NCBI GenBank assembly: GCA_002728855.1
Contig: PBWA01000026.1
Span: 1 to 44,446, forward strand
Direction of reading: 5' to 3'
DNA from: Flavobacteriaceae bacterium
GTDB taxonomy: Bacteria > Bacteroidota > Bacteroidia > Flavobacteriales > Flavobacteriaceae
DNA: 44,446 nt
Positions 44,321 to 44,446 of this stretch are shown one piece after another; the stretch's first letter is position 1; each line of letters starts with the position of its first letter. Position numbers and translations under genes: made by a program. The notes under the pieces were generated by a model, which saw only the letters and a program-made list of their open reading frames with translations, was not told where the DNA came from and did no database searches.

Positions 44321-44446
44321 CTATTTGATGATCAATTCTTTTGAAAAAGATCCACTATTGGTTTTTAAAGTAATATTGTACTCTCCTTTAGGGAGATAAA
44401 AAATATCATTATCGGATTTTTGAAGTTTTTTTGTTTTATTTTTTTT
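44321..44446 (-). CDS. C-terminal fragment, probable T9SS type A sorting domain (start beyond window)
   Basis: The minus-strand frame open to the right edge ends at a TAG (44321-44323) and gives 41 residues: KKNKTKKLQKSDNDIFYLPKGEYN followed by ITLKTNSGSFSKELIIK. The pattern (short polar strand, LPKGEYxITLKTxxG, then a strand ending in a basic residue) matches the type A C-terminal signal of the Bacteroidota type IX secretion system. If right, the protein is a secreted or surface protein whose main part lies outside the window. A structural carboxypeptidase-regulatory-like repeat would look similar, so the call is tentative. Confidence 0.5.
   Translation of the reverse strand, partial: KKNKTKKLQKSDNDIFYLPKGEYNITLKTNSGSFSKELIIK

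Noticed and set aside
1-44446. Mobile elements, prophage, CRISPR, toxin-antitoxin or defence systems
   Set aside because: No transposase, integrase, repeat array, or typical defence gene seen; gene content and composition look uniform core chromosome.

Overview
The window looks like core chromosome of a low-GC, streamlined member of the Flavobacteriia (Bacteroidota), probably marine. Four things point there: an alternative complex III (ACIII) operon running into cytochrome c oxidase; Bacteroidota-type families (Big_5 Ig-like lipoprotein, GT117/DUF2723, DUF3109, SPOR protein); scarce Shine-Dalgarno sequences; and repeated matches to the Bacteroidota promoter consensus TTG-N~20-TAnnTTTG. A C-terminal fragment at the right edge resembles a T9SS type A sorting domain. 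I saw no insertion sequence, prophage, CRISPR array or foreign-looking island.

Layout. 1-9014 (minus): one respiratory operon, actA-B-C-D-E-F then coxB (cut by the left edge). It carries electrons from menaquinol to cytochrome c oxidase. 9227-9601 (plus): a small SPOR protein whose stop overlaps the stop of infB. 9598-13959 (minus): rimP-nusA-infB translation/transcription operon. Its leader has its own -7 box and a terminator-like hairpin with U8 directly before the rimP start codon. 14048-14131 (minus): an unlisted 27-residue hydrophobic ORF. 14170-15789 (minus): Ig-like lipoprotein. 15921-19336 (plus): glyS, xth and an aldo/keto reductase. 19341-20498 (minus): serine hydrolase. 20830-23061 (plus): NtrY-like histidine kinase followed closely by an enoyl-CoA hydratase.

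23078-24257 (minus): PlsC-type acyltransferase and bacilliredoxin. 24347-26124 (plus): DjlA-like co-chaperone, HupE/UreJ-like membrane protein, dCMP deaminase. 26129-26909 (minus): 60-residue membrane protein and MarC. 27009-31238 (plus): DUF3109 protein, then nrdB-nrdA (class Ia ribonucleotide reductase). 31246-34017 (minus): PiT phosphate transporter and a small exported protein. 34143-37085 (plus): dGTPase, metallophosphoesterase, and a thioredoxin-fold protein without CxxC. 37087-40638 (minus): GT117/DUF2723 membrane protein. 40755-40827 (plus): tRNA-Gln(UUG). 40838-44246 (minus): sdhC-A-B. 44321-44446: the C-terminal fragment.

Together the genes make a housekeeping set. Succinate dehydrogenase feeds the quinone pool and ACIII plus cox oxidise it. 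RNR, dCMP deaminase and dGTPase act on dNTP pools. RimP, NusA, IF-2, GlyRS and tRNA-Gln serve gene expression. Genes are packed tightly, often tail to tail with gaps under 10 nt. I found no convincing undescribed multi-gene system. The best leads are regulatory (rimP leader hairpin, two promoter palindromes) and small or degenerate proteins (27-residue ORF, CxxC-less thioredoxin, 60-residue MarC neighbour). All domain positions are read by eye and approximate; no database search was possible.
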